Shown here piece after piece: positions 24,400 through 35,000 of a stretch of DNA of 64,000 nucleotides. How positions within the stretch are numbered: position 1 is the first letter of the stretch; each line of letters begins with the position of its first letter. The DNA comes from Rotaria sordida (Eukaryota > Rotifera > Eurotatoria > Philodinida > Philodinidae). The translations under genes and the position numbers were made by a program. Location of the stretch: positions 276,326 to 340,325 of the forward strand of contig CAJNOL010000037.1 of assembly GCA_905250125.1 (NCBI GenBank), given 5' to 3'. The notes below the pieces were generated by a model. It was not told the origin of the DNA, ran no database searches, and worked only from the letters and a program-made list of their open reading frames with translations.

Positions 24400-24886
24400 T
24401 ACTCTCTTCCCTTTTTTCTGTTTACCTCCTACGATCCTCCTCTATTACCTCTTTTTTTTTCTTTTCTCTTCTTCCTTCCTTTTTTCATTTTTCTTTCTCC
24501 TTTCTTTAATCCTGTACTGGTTTACTGGTTTTTCTTTTCTTATCTCTGGATGCAGTTTATTTTGTTTTTTTTCTGTTGTATCGCTTACAATTTGCTCTCT
24601 TGTTTTGTGTCTCTTGCTTGTTGCTGTTTTGAATTGTTAAAATTCCTACATGCTTTTTTTTTTTCTTCCCTCTCTCTCTCTTCCTCTTTTTGCTCCCCCC
24701 CCCCCCCCCATACCCTCATGAGATTAGTCATATCTGACAAAGTGATACTATAGAATAAGTGAATTTCTCCGCCTCCTTGCTACGGCTTAATGCTTAAGTA
24801 TCATATTCTTTTTTTCTCCTATATATCACCATGTAAGCACTTCCGAGTGTTACATTAAATAAAGCGTAATAAAAAAAAAAAAAAAA
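24400..24886 (+). other. Polypyrimidine tract, poly(C), then AATAAA and a poly(A) run
   Basis: About 300 bp of CT-rich sequence ends in C14 near 24,697-24,710. It is followed by unique sequence, an AATAAA at about 24,856 and, 12 bp later, an uninterrupted A tract of about 18. A poly(A) signal followed by genomic poly(A) is what a retroposed transcript leaves. No reverse-transcriptase coding is seen upstream, so the source is unknown. Confidence 0.45.
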
Positions 24887-24887
24887 A

Positions 24888-25312
24888 GAGTCGATTACGA
24901 GGAATACATTATATGGTCATTGAGCGTACATAGCTATAGACATATCCTAGTTTCTCCGTAAAGAGTAATTGTGTCAACTCAAGACTTTCTACAAAAACTA
25001 TATTCAAGTATCCGCTACAGCATAGACTAATCATTATGGGAAACAATGTGGACTAAAACTATAGCGTGATGATGTATAATTCATATATATATGTCATTTT
25101 TCAGATTCCAGACCAAGTCCACTTTAACATCTTTCTATTTTTAGTCCACATTTTTTTCCATAATGACTAGTGTATATTGTAGCAAATATCTGAATACTGT
25201 TTCCTAGAAAGTCTTGAGTTTGTGAAATTACTCTTTGGGAAGAAACTAGAATATTTCTATAGGCATGTATCCTCGATGATTATAGGATGTATTTCTTGTG
25301 ATTGATTCTTTC
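24888..25312. repeat. Imperfect palindrome of about 425 bp
   Basis: Arms about 24,888-25,065 and 25,135-25,312 are inverted copies: AACTCAAGACTTTCTACAAA versus inverse AACTCAAGACTTTCTAGGAA; ATGTGGACTAAAA occurs on the left and in inverse on the right. The spacer is about 70 bp. It starts immediately after the poly(A) run. No open frame. Confidence 0.85.
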
Positions 25313-25512
25313 AATGATACGTAGTAGAATCGGGGATGATGCGTATACCATTAGATAGAGGAACTCTTTCTCTACAAATCTACATATATGTCATTCTGTA
25401 GTCAAAATTTTATAATTGTCTTTCTCAACACAATTTATAAAAGTTGTTTTTCTTTTTAATTTGTTCACGGTAAAAATAGTTCTAGAAAATTTATTATAAA
25501 ATTGAATAAAAG

Positions 25513-26556
25513 TTAAGATAAATGTTGTTGAAACCATATTTTTGCTTTATTTTGCATGGCGCGTGGAAAATCTTTAATATCAATATTTGATTTTTCCATA
25601 GTATCTTTTTCTTCTTTAATAATATCGTTTAGAAGCCATTTAAGAAATGTTCCAATATTTTTCATTTCAATTGTTAATTGTTGTTCACGTAAATAATCAA
25701 GTCCTTGATACATTCGATTTTCTGTACATGCATAATCAATAAATTCTTGAATATTTGCTAATTTTTCTGTATCTACTGGTGCTAATGTTTTAACTTTACT
25801 GACAGAATGTTGTTCACCCTTTACTTTAAATGTTAAATCACCGTGAGTTAATGTCCATTCAGTCCATACAACACCTTCACCAATACCTACTTTATTAAAA
25901 TATGTACCAATAGGGCATTGACGTTCAACTTCTTCAGTAATTTCAACAAGTTTATTTTGTGAAAGTCGCGGAGAATTAAAATCAATATCAATTTCAAAAG
26001 TAGGAAAATCATAAATATTATAAATCGATTTTTTATGCCATTTTATATTTGACCAATCTTTTGGATCAATCCAAAAAGAATTTTTATCAACTTGTATTTG
26101 ATCTTCATCTTCCATTGTTTTTATTTGATCTCCAATAATTCGTATTTTAAATATGACAAACATTTTCGTAAGACCACATATAGCAACATTCTTTTGAATA
26201 TTTCCACCACACCATTCACCAAAAATTATAATTTTACGACCTTGTTCATATTGTTCTCGAATTATTGAACTTTGAGAAAGAACATAATCATTAAAAAATT
26301 CATCTGCTAATGGATCAATATATTGTGCAAAACCAGCATTATCTTTTTGTGGTGTAATTATATTATTTCGTGATTGACACCAATGTCCTGAATCTTTTTG
26401 ATAACAAATAGCTGAATTCGTTCCATGTAATTTAATGGTACCAATAAATTTCATAACAGGTAATTCTTTATCTCGATCTGCTTCATGTCGGCGTGTATAT
26501 CGAAGAACTTTAGTAATTACACTTCGGAATTGTTCAGTTTCTGGATACGAAATCAT
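25513..26556 (-). CDS. ATP-dependent RNA ligase (T4 Rnl2-like nucleotidyltransferase)
   Basis: Single-exon frame of 347 residues with all core motifs of covalent nucleotidyltransferases of the RNA_ligase type. Motif I is KLHGTN (Lys42, the residue that would be AMP-linked), preceded by a TIKLHG strand. Motif III is FGEWCGG (Glu114), with a hydrophobic IIIa-like MFVIFKI strand just after. Motif IV is EGVVW (Glu227) and motif V is FKVKG (Lys244, Lys246). Such enzymes seal 3'-OH/5'-phosphate nicks in RNA through ligase-AMP and RNA-AMP steps. A roughly 100-residue C-terminal region has no recognised domain. Ligases of this kind occur in phages, bacteria and protists. The lack of introns among spliced neighbours is compatible with acquisition by horizontal transfer. 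Confidence 0.88.
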   Translation of the reverse strand: MISYPETEQFRSVITKVLRYTRRHEADRDKELPVMKFIGTIKLHGTNSAICYQKDSGHWCQSRNNIITPQKDNAGFAQYIDPLADEFFNDYVLSQSSIIREQYEQGRKIIIFGEWCGGNIQKNVAICGLTKMFVIFKIRIIGDQIKTMEDEDQIQVDKNSFWIDPKDWSNIKWHKKSIYNIYDFPTFEIDIDFNSPRLSQNKLVEITEEVERQCPIGTYFNKVGIGEGVVWTEWTLTHGDLTFKVKGEQHSVSKVKTLAPVDTEKLANIQEFIDYACTENRMYQGLDYLREQQLTIEMKNIGTFLKWLLNDIIKEEKDTMEKSNIDIKDFPRAMQNKAKIWFQQHLS

Positions 26557-26769
26557 GTTGAATGAATATTTTTTTATATATTTTTATTGCAGTGCTTATC
26601 TTGGCTCTTTAAATACATGTGTTTTTTTCTAGGTTGCTACGCAAGAATGCTGTTTGATTGTGTAATAACAGACAATCATTCTACAAAGCCGATGAAAAGT
26701 TGTGATTCATGATGATGAAATGAATTTTCTGTTGTGAATTTTATTTCAAAAAAGAAAAGAAAAAAACAT

Positions 26770-28881
26770 TTATTCAGTTCCACTATTAACTGGATGATCA
26801 GAAGGCATTTGAGGTAACTTTTCACTATAAAACAATAATAAAAAAAATCTATAAAAACTCCGTTTGTCACAAAAAAAACTTTACTTACATTTCTTCAGTT
26901 AATTTTTGTAACTACAAAAGCAAAGAAAAAAAATGTTTTATTCAAATAAAAATAATCTTTATTTGACTCGTATTTAATTGCTTTGTATTTTATAATGAAT
27001 TCTCAATATATTTTTTCTCAACTAGTCATGCGATCGGCATCGAAATTTTATATAGAACTCTTCGATTGCCACTTTCTGATAGACCGACGGCTTGACGTGG
27101 GATGGTACAGCTCCATCCCATCGGACAAGCAGATTTTATATAAAGCTATTCTTTTACTAAAAACAATACGGTTGTAACCGTCTTCTCCGAAAAGCATTTC
27201 TTTGAAAGACTGGTAGGACTCTTTAGACTGTTGGGAGCCCTTTAATTCTTATATAGGCTTGTTCAGCATGAAGAGGTTAACTCATTTGTCCCTCACTCGC
27301 ACCTTTGAGGCGTCCTCCATGGCCGAAAAGTATTTTCGACGAAGTATGTTTCGGCGAAGAGCATATATACCAAGTAAACAATTTAGTTTATTTCATCGGG
27401 AACTAAGAGCTAAATTTCAAGTGTCCATTGGTACTGCGTCAAATATTCTTCAAGGAAAAATGAATATATTACTAATTACGAAACTAGTCTAAACAAAAAC
27501 ATGATTGTGTTTTACTCGCTAGTTACCATGACAAATTCTTCTTCTCGACGCATAGGCCACGACTCAAGTCAGCCACGCGTTCTTCACATCTAACCATTAT
27601 TCGAAATGACAAACTTTTTGTCAAGATTATAAGCATGTGGCTAGTGCACATGTGAAATCCGTTTTCCAAAAACTCGCTTGCGTTCAGAACTGTAAAAAAT
27701 GCGATAAACGATAATTAACAGCTGTGATTATCCGCATGTAGTTATACATGACCCAATCTGAAAAAGACCATTGATATTTCAAAAGCTATATGCAATAGTT
27801 TCCTTATATAGTAATAGTGGGTTCAGATTTGAAAAATCTGATGTTCAAATTTTGATTTGAAACTATGCATAGAGACAGACCCTAAAGTGAGTAGTTTTTT
27901 TTTTGAGAATATTTCAACTCTTGTCGCTGTTCCTATCCTAAGATACAATTATGATAATAGCGTTTCTTTTACATCACTCATATACACCGATAGATTTGAT
28001 ATTCTTATTTCAGAGTAGAAGCAAATCAAAAGACCTGAAGCTACTCACTTTAATGCCTGTCTCTATGCAAAGTTACAAATCGAAATTCGAAAATCAGTTT
28101 TTCTGAGGGAAATCACGATATTTACTTAAAAACTACCGTAAAAGTACAGTATTGCCGCAGCAATAATCTAAGAGCACGAATTATTTTCAGGATATTTAAT
28201 ACTCATTTGAGCTTACATAATACACATAGTCTCGAGTCAAAAGCAATTGTACAACTGGAAGATTTCCCTCGTTAGTGTTTAATTTCTTCTTGTTTTTATC
28301 TTATTTACTTTTTGCATAAGACATGACATATTTTCATTTGCTTTCTTTTGACATTCATCTGATTCAATACTAGAATAGAAAAAAAATTCTTATTTTTAAA
28401 TAAAATGAAAAAAGAAAATTTTCTTCATACTTTATTGTTGATAAATCTTTATCTAAAGAAAAATGTAATCTTGCTAATTGTTCTTGAGTTTCTCGAATTG
28501 TATCCATTTTTGTACAAGTAAATTGTGGACCTATTTGTTTATTGAATTAAATATAATGAATATAGAAGAACAAAAAAACAAAACCATAGTTCTTACTAAA
28601 TGCCAGTAATGTTCCTTCACGAAATCGTTGTAATAAATCCGTAAGATCATTTTCTAATTCTTTCATTGTTGTTACATCAGAAAAAAAAGCATGTTCATTT
28701 GGACGAATACTACCAGCTGTAAAATCAAGTGGATTGTCTGATGAATAATCATCAACTTAAAATAAAATAATACAAAATTGAAAAATCAAAAATCTTTTCA
28801 TCAATTCTTACATCGATCATCACTTTCTGATGTTGGATCCACTAAAACCGCAGAAGCGTTTCTTGTAGGTGTTTTTGACAT
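26770..28881 (-). CDS. CCDC28: CCDC28-family coiled-coil protein
   Basis: Six exons give 155 residues: 28812-28881, 28597-28755, 28431-28530, 28309-28369, 26889-26911 (23 bp) and 26770-26824, with all phases consistent. The core matches CCDC28A/B: DFTAGSIRPNEHAFFSDV, then ELENDLTDLLQRFREGTLLA and RETQEQLARLHFSLDKDL, followed by a short C-terminal helix (LQKLTEEIEKL). In vertebrates CCDC28B associates with BBS proteins and affects cilium length and TORC2. The 1.4 kb intron 26912-28308 holds a palindrome and a dispersed repeat. Start codon chosen as the first ATG before a short polar N-terminus. The alternative of skipping exon 28309-28369 breaks the frame. Confidence 0.87.
27822..28104. repeat. 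Imperfect palindrome of about 280 bp inside the CCDC28 intron
   Basis: Left TATGCATAGAGACAGACCCT and AAAGTGAGTAG are mirrored on the right by CTACTCACTTT and ATGCCTGTCTCTATGCA. Arms are about 70 bp each, with a 145 bp centre that is less symmetrical. Confidence 0.78.
28135..28282. repeat. Dispersed repeat, copy 1 (CCDC28 intron)
   Basis: About 148 bp, similar in the same orientation to 38,395-38,542: shared words include TACAGTAT, CTAAGAG, TTTTCAG, ACTCATTTG, CACATAGTCTCGA and TTCCCTCGT at the right end. Confidence 0.75.
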
Positions 28882-29045
28882 TTTTTTTTATTCTACAAAA
28901 GACAAAAACAAAAACAAATCTATGGAACTAATATAATATTATCAAACTAAAAGTAAACGACAGATTTATCACAGTGTAAAAACAAAAACAAAAACAAAAT
29001 CACAGTTATCAAATTCCTGCAGAAAAAAAAACAATGGTGGATGTA

Positions 29046-32000
29046 TTATTTTTTAGTTAATGTTAATCGATTTGGTCGTATAAATAAACCATGATTTTGT
29101 TTGCATTGAAAATAAATTTGTCCATTAACAGATCCATCATTTTTACCAAGTGGTCGTGAAACAAATTCAATACCGATCCAAATACCATCAGCAAACACTG
29201 TTCTACCAATAAAACGTACAATAGCTAATAGAAAATAAATATATTTATATAAAGTAAGGACGTATTTAAACAAAAAAGATTTACCAAGATGATTATGACA
29301 ATATACTTTGTCACCTATATGAAATGTAATACTGTGCACACTAGAGATAAAAAATAAAAGTTCGAAGCCATTAAGTTTTTCAAAAGATAGCAATTAATCT
29401 ACCTAGATGCCATAGATTTACTAATTGGATCGTCTTCAACAATACTTGAAGCTGTCACTAGGAAAAAAAAGATGAAAACATTTATAGTGAATATTAAGAA
29501 TACGGGAGAAACAGTTTTCTTGAATTTGCAGGTTTACTCTTTATTATATTTTGGACTCGTTTGTATAACAAGAAAAACTATTCCTTAAGAGTATATCATG
29601 TTCGTTTGGTTCGGGTACATATGATCCTATTCTTGTGCAGATCTCACATTGTTATCGGATATTTTCTAATAGAAAATTTAAAATCTATTTTCATTCGGTT
29701 TCTAGATTTCATCTTGAACACACATATCTTTATTTATACTTATCACTCATATCTAGAAACTATTAATCGTTTACTTCTCGGTTTTTAACTCATTCATAAA
29801 AACTTTCAATTCGGAGTAGTAAAACATCGAATCGAAACGGCTCTCGAATATTATGTAGAGTCTCGTGAAAAAATTAAACTTCAATTATGTTGGAAAATTA
29901 GTTTTTTTTTAAATTGTATTTAGGATGCCAGGACAATTTGTCGTATGAACATATTAGTCTTAAAGTATCCTGAAAGAGTATCAAAAATGAATGAGAGAGG
30001 GTATATGAAAGATCCTTCCTTACACAGATACTCGTGTCGAATCGTCTGGTCATCTTATTTAGTTACATAGGTTGATTATCCGGAAGTTTATCAGATTGAT
30101 TGATACTGCTATGAACATAATCTATTTGCAAAATAGTTTTTAAAAATTTCTTGATTACAGATTTGAACACATCATTTTTCATGACAGCTTAAGTCATTTT
30201 TGACCCATTCATAGTAAATAATATGAAAAATAATTATTCTAAAAAATTATTTTATTTTCAATATAAACTCATAAATAACACGGTCTTCACGCTAAAAACT
30301 CAGTTAGTACTGATAGCAAGTCAAAAACCATTCCATGGTAGTTTTCAAATAATTTCTTGTTGATAAAAGATAGAAACCTGCAGTTTTTGTTATAGTCTTT
30401 CATCTGAGCTTGACCTTAAAAATTAGACATAGAAACAAGGATTCCATATTAGAAAAATAAAATGAACATTAACGATATTGACATGATTCAGGAAATAAAC
30501 GTACTGATTTTAATCCAAAAATAGCCGCCTGTGCAAGTGTCGAAGCATAAATCGGAAGCCGAACAGTTGTTCGTGGATGTTGGTGTGAATGCTGGTACGG
30601 GTTTTCTCTTCATCCACACTCACATGCATACCCTATACCTATATCCGTCACCCATGTCGATGTGAGTAAATATCCTAGATCCGACCCATTCTACATCTCT
30701 ACAGTGAAAAGACTTCACTCAAATTTAACTATATTAGTGCTATTATCATATTACCTACATAGGTTATTCTTGTAATTGACTCTAGACCAACTTTTATTGG
30801 TTAGTAACAGAGAGTAAAGCGTTAAAATTCATTAATTTTAAGCTATATTTAATTTTAAAAGTTTTTGAAGATGAAATCTACTTAAACACTTACTTGCTGT
30901 ATCATAATCTGAAGTTGTCATTCTTGAATTTCGTTTTGTTTGATGATCTAATGAATTCGATAATGAATGTGTTAGTCGATCATTGTTATTTAATCTATAC
31001 AATTCAACACAATTAAAATAGCATGTTCATATGAAATTAATATACTTTTTCAAATTTTGATTTCGTACAAATACACCATGTTGTGGTTTACATTGAAAAT
31101 AGCGTTGTCCATCAACACTTAAAAATCCGTCATGTAAGCCATCAGGTAAATCCAATTCAATGCCATACCATATCCCTTAAAATTATCGAAATCAATCGAT
31201 ATTTATCTATTTCATACATTGTTTTACCAGATCCTAATGATGTTGGTCCAACATATTTTATAGTTCCACATCGATTTTTCGAAAGAAATACTCGATCATT
31301 TGTATGATACTGTTCTGTTGGTCGACCGTCTGCTGAATTATCTCGTTTTAAACCTTTAATAAAACACAAATAATAAGATGATGAAAAAAAAGTTTATGAA
31401 TTCTTTTTTTTTTCTGTAACATTAAGCAATTAGCTCAAATTCAGATAGTGATTTTAATAGCCAATAAAGTTTTCTTTTATCGAGATTTCATAGACGAACT
31501 ATGATGATAAGATTTCTAAAAAATTGGACATGGTAGTTTTCAGATTTCAGAAAACTTTTTTGGGATCGATTTTTTAATAATGCCATTTTAAAGAAAACAA
31601 AATGAAGAGTGACCACATTTTCTACGATCTACCAATAAAAGGCTAAAGATATCACAAAAAAGAACGAAATTTATCAAAAAATCGACTAAAAAACATCTTT
31701 TTTTGGTGTTCGTGATACTTTTAACTTTTTAAGAGAAGGTCATAGAAAATGTGACGACTCCTCGTTTTGTTCTCTTTAAAATGGTATTAATAAACAATAA
31801 ATTCGAAGAAGTCTTCTACGATCTGCAAACTACCGTGTTCGGTTGTTTTAGAAATTTTGGTAAAAGAAAACTTCATTGGCTATTAAAATCATTATCTGAA
31901 TTTGAGATAATTGTTTAAAACTATAGAAAGGAAAACAAAAAATACGTTGTTATTAAATTTTTTTCCAACAACTTAGATTTTAATAATGAAATAATTACCA

Positions 32001-35000
32001 GTATCAACACGACTTGTAATACTACTAGTATCGACCGTAGGAAAATTAATTGGACGAAATCGACGTTCGCGTTCAGGTGATTGAGGTACTGGTGTTAGTT
32101 TTTGTAAAGATGATGGTTGTACAAAGATACCTAATGAATAACAGAACTATAAGAAATTTCATTATTAAATGATTTACCTCTATTTGGAGGACATGTAAAA
32201 TAACGTATACCTCCTATACAACCATCATGTTTACCAGTTGATTCGTCGAGTTCTATACCATACCAAAGATTAACACCAAATGGAACACTACCAAAATATT
32301 TTATTGTTCCAGTCTATTTCAATAATTAAATATTAATCAAATAATGAAGAAAAAAAACGAATTTTTATACTTTATTATTTGCTAGTCGAACTCGTTCACC
32401 TATTTGAAATTGTGCTGCAATATGATTGTCCGAATCTAAATAAAGTTGAATAATCGAAAATATGAATTATTTTTCTTATAAGGGAGTATACCCAATTGCA
32501 AAACATCATTCCAATCCACATCTTGGATATGAATAAAACTTAGGAAGACTAAGAAAACTATAAAAGGCTTCAAGACCATGGTGTGCCTAGATGAAGATCT
32601 GGTTTGCCACATAGATGTAAGAAAATGGGATTTTTTAGTTTTTCTTTGATTGTTGTTTTTTTCTTTATTCCGAGAAGTTGAGATCTATAATTTTTAACAT
32701 AGAATTTTATTGGATACATGAACCAGAATCATATTCATTTAAGAAGGTCCGATTAGTCTCGAGATAACGTTTATTTAAGTCTTGTTGCTATAACTTAATC
32801 TCCTCTTGACACGCGAAGTTCTACGAAGACTGATTTTCGATTCGTTCAACATTCTAAAGCAACAGAACTTACCGAAAATCTTTACATAAGAATTCAAAAT
32901 CATATATCATGCTCATCAAATACAATGGAGACCGATATTACACTTGATTCTAGAGATATACTCAATGATAAATCGAAGAATAACGACATAGACGAAGAAG
33001 TCGACTAATTAGTTAATGTTTTTCTTGCTGTCACTTGGTATAAAAGAAAATAAAGAAAAAGTTTACATTTACTATTATATTATATGATGGATCTAAATGA
33101 ATCTTTTCTTGAAATTGATCAAGCCTTTGTTGAATGAATATGATTCTGCTTCGTGTATCCAATAAAAATTCTATTTTAATAATTGCAGATCTCAACTTCT
33201 CTGAATAAAAAGGAGAGATCGAAGAAAAACTAGTAAATCCTATTTTTCTATATCTATGTGACAACCAGATCTTTGTCAAGGCACGCTATGAGCTCGAACC
33301 TTTCAGAGTTTTCCTAGTCACATTGAGTTCATTGTCCGACTCGGGTCGGGTCAACGAAAAAAATTTTGAATTTCTGAAAGGATCTGTAGTCTGAACATTT
33401 TGCAGATACAAAAGGCATTTTGAATGTTTTTTTTCATTTAAAATTTATATAAGAGAGTATGGAAAAGCTTAGCAGAACAAGAAGAAATTCTATTACATAA
33501 TCATGTTATTCCAACTGCAAAATATCGACGAAAAGAGATCAAGAACATATCCTTTGTTTTCAACTACGAAATAAAAGGAAGAACAAAAGGATTGAAAAAT
33601 TGATTTTTTTCAAGAGAAATACAAAATTGGTCGATGACAGGAGTCCGACTGGAGTCGAGCTAAGAAATGGGAATGAATCAGATCACAAAAATTTGACTCA
33701 TGTCTGACACTAAGTCTTACTCATATCCAAAAATTTAGGTTCAAATAGTTGGCTATGTTCCTTCGTAGTTAAATAGATTATTTATTTCTTACTAATTAGT
33801 GAATCGAGTAAAAGTGATGGTTGTTGTATACATTCTTGATCTTGAAGAAGAATTCGTAATGCATCGGCAATTTCTTGTTGTTCTTTCGTATTTGTTTTTG
33901 GAATGCAATCTAATTAAATAAAGTTATTTTTTCTTGTCAATATAAAATACAAAGGTTTAACCAGTAGGTGTTCGTTGTTCATTATCAAGTATTTGTTTAT
34001 TAGCTCCAGCTTGTACAAGAATTTGAGCTGTTGATTGAGATAAAGCTGTACATGCTAGATGAAGAGGAGATTCATTTTTAAATGAAGAACATGGTTGATT
34101 TAATACTAACAAAAAATAAAATAGCGAAAATTATTCATATTAAATATAACAATTAATCGTTCTCACATGATAAAACTTTAGATTGTTTTAAAAGAAGTTC
34201 ACAAACTGATGGAGAATCAAAAAAAGCACAATAATGAAGACAATTCATTTGTATCCATAAACATTGTGCTGAGAGATTGATACCTAAAAAATGAAAATTG
34301 CATTTTACAAACAACAAAAAAATAATAAAGCATAATGTTGAACGCTAATATTAAACTTGTGATCAAAACTTCTGAGAAAATCTTTTTTTGATCACTTAGA
34401 GACAATTGGTTAGAGCCAGACTTTTTCACTCTTTCCGAATATATGTTCAGAATTTTCTTCTGGGACAAGATTGGATAACTGTCAGCATATTGTTTCAAAA
34501 TAGTGGCTGCACAAAATATTATTTTGGTCAATTTTGTGTTTCGATTGAAACTTATCAAATTCAAAATACGAAACAGTTTTTAATCGTTCAGCTTGCTCTT
34601 CAAAGCATATTATTTAGTTTTCCGTGACAGATTTTAAACTTTTCTGTATTGAAAAGAAATTTTTTAGCCAATGTCGATTTCTATAGAAACTAACTCTTTA
34701 GTGAAAACGTGTAGACGAGATTTCGCTTATTCTAATATCTCATTTTGTGAAACTCACATTATGTTTTTCAAAGAAACATACAATGAGTGAAAGTTCCAAG
34801 TCGAGGTTTTTCGACTTATTCCTCTTCGTAGCAAATGGGAGAAAGGCCAACCCTTATTGGATACGTTTCCATAGCAATCGAGAATAACAGACGTCAGACA
34901 CCTTGTCTAAAGTTCCTTAGCAACGAAAAAAGACGCTGAATAACATTAACAACAACACTTAGACTGTTCTAGAACGTTGTAAAGCTTTCCTCCGTATTTG

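Larger units (their letters stand above)
22264..25512. other. Intergenic, repeats and a poly(A) tract, no gene
   Basis: A weak inverted similarity spans about 22,400-22,675 (CAGATCACATGAAAAATCGA versus inverse CAGATCAGGCCATGTGAAAA). The stretch 22.9-24.3 kb shows nothing recognisable. From 24,400 to 24,715 the plus strand is strongly pyrimidine-rich, ending in a run of about 14 C. Then come AATAAA and an A18 run near 24,856-24,886, and a palindrome to 25,312. Open frames in the pyrimidine tract reflect composition. Confidence 0.55.
26912..28308 (-). other. Long CCDC28 intron carrying repeats
   Basis: It contains a palindrome (about 27,822-28,104) and a dispersed repeat (about 28,135-28,282). 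The stretch 27,180-27,500 is a little richer in GC and has an open plus-strand frame of 77 codons with no recognisable domain. I treat it as non-coding. Confidence 0.55.

Noticed and set aside
24373..24753. Plus-strand frame of 126 codons with hydrophobic, Phe/Leu-rich product
   Set aside because: It translates a polypyrimidine tract and a poly(C) run; hydrophobicity is a by-product of base composition.
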